In this document: positions 13,986 through 14,022 of the stretch, in pieces
Layout: the number at the start of each line of letters is the position of its first letter
How positions within the stretch are numbered: the stretch's first letter is position 1
NCBI GenBank assembly: GCA_900542735.1
Contig: UQOS01000034.1
Span: forward strand, 1-14,022
Source of the DNA: an uncultured Mycoplasmatota bacterium
Lineage (GTDB): Bacteria; Bacillota_I; Bacilli_A; RF39; UBA660
Direction: 5' to 3'
DNA length: 14,022 nt
The notes under the pieces: model-generated
What the model was told of the DNA's origin: nothing
What the model saw: only the letters and a program-made list of their open reading frames with translations
Database searches by the model: none
Position numbers and translations under genes: made by a program

Positions 13986-14022
13986 ATGACTAAAGAAAAA
14001 GAAGAAGAAAAAAAATTCTATA
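13986..14022 (+). CDS. Start of a gene cut off by the window end
   Basis: An ATG at 13986 follows a near-perfect ribosome site (GAGGAGGTG). Only 12 codons are visible: MTKEKEEEKKFY, a highly charged start. This is too little to name a function. It is divergent from the ABC-F gene, and the repeat cluster lies between them. Confidence 0.6.
   Translation, partial: MTKEKEEEKKFY

Overview
The window is very AT-rich, uses the standard code and gene-dense packing, and carries Bacillota housekeeping genes (lon, tig, greA, a dGTPase-like HD protein, a YkpA-type ABC-F protein) together with a spoVID-ysxE-like spore-coat pair and a T-box leader. This points to a low-GC, probably spore-forming member of the Bacilli, plausibly one of the uncultured gut lineages near Erysipelotrichia or RF39. 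That placement is an inference from gene content and composition. Nearly all genes lie on the minus strand.

Layout. Positions 1-161 hold a sigma-A promoter and the 5' part of a T-box leader on the minus strand, whose controlled gene lies beyond the window edge. A 99-aa unknown protein (149-448) has its own consensus promoter. A small two-helix membrane protein on the plus strand (533-751) runs tail-to-tail into a YsxE/CotS-like kinase-fold protein (707-1621). That protein overlaps an upstream SpoVID-like SPOCS/LysM coat morphogenetic protein (1605-2441). Next come an unrecognised 237-aa protein (2499-3212) and lon (3178-5535), which overlap and probably share lon's promoter.

Positions 5536-7599 are an accessory island. 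It holds the lon promoter, a minus-strand terminator, an IS91-family (HUH, Y2) transposase broken by one extra A in an A7 run, a small zinc-ribbon passenger gene with its own terminator, and a short remnant that resembles the C-terminus of a PD-(D/E)XK (Rpn-type) transposase.

Positions 7600-9006 encode a membrane-anchored surface protein. Its C-terminal region (coding segment about 7680-7800) is GC-rich and strikingly poor in A on the coding strand, as expected of the variable repeat of a diversity-generating retroelement. No reverse transcriptase or template repeat is in the window, so this is the most interesting but least settled observation.

Positions 9056-13744 are a core block: tig, greA, the dGTPase-like gene and the ABC-F gene, with good promoters before tig and greA and terminators that begin in the stop codons of greA and tig. 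A divergent intergenic region (13745-13985) with a 15-bp inverted repeat and repeated CTTAAAATTG motifs leads to a plus-strand gene cut off by the window end.

The core genes cover protein folding and quality control (Tig, Lon), transcript cleavage (GreA), nucleotide-pool control (dGTPase-like) and ribosome-associated ATPase activity (ABC-F). The spore pair adds coat assembly.
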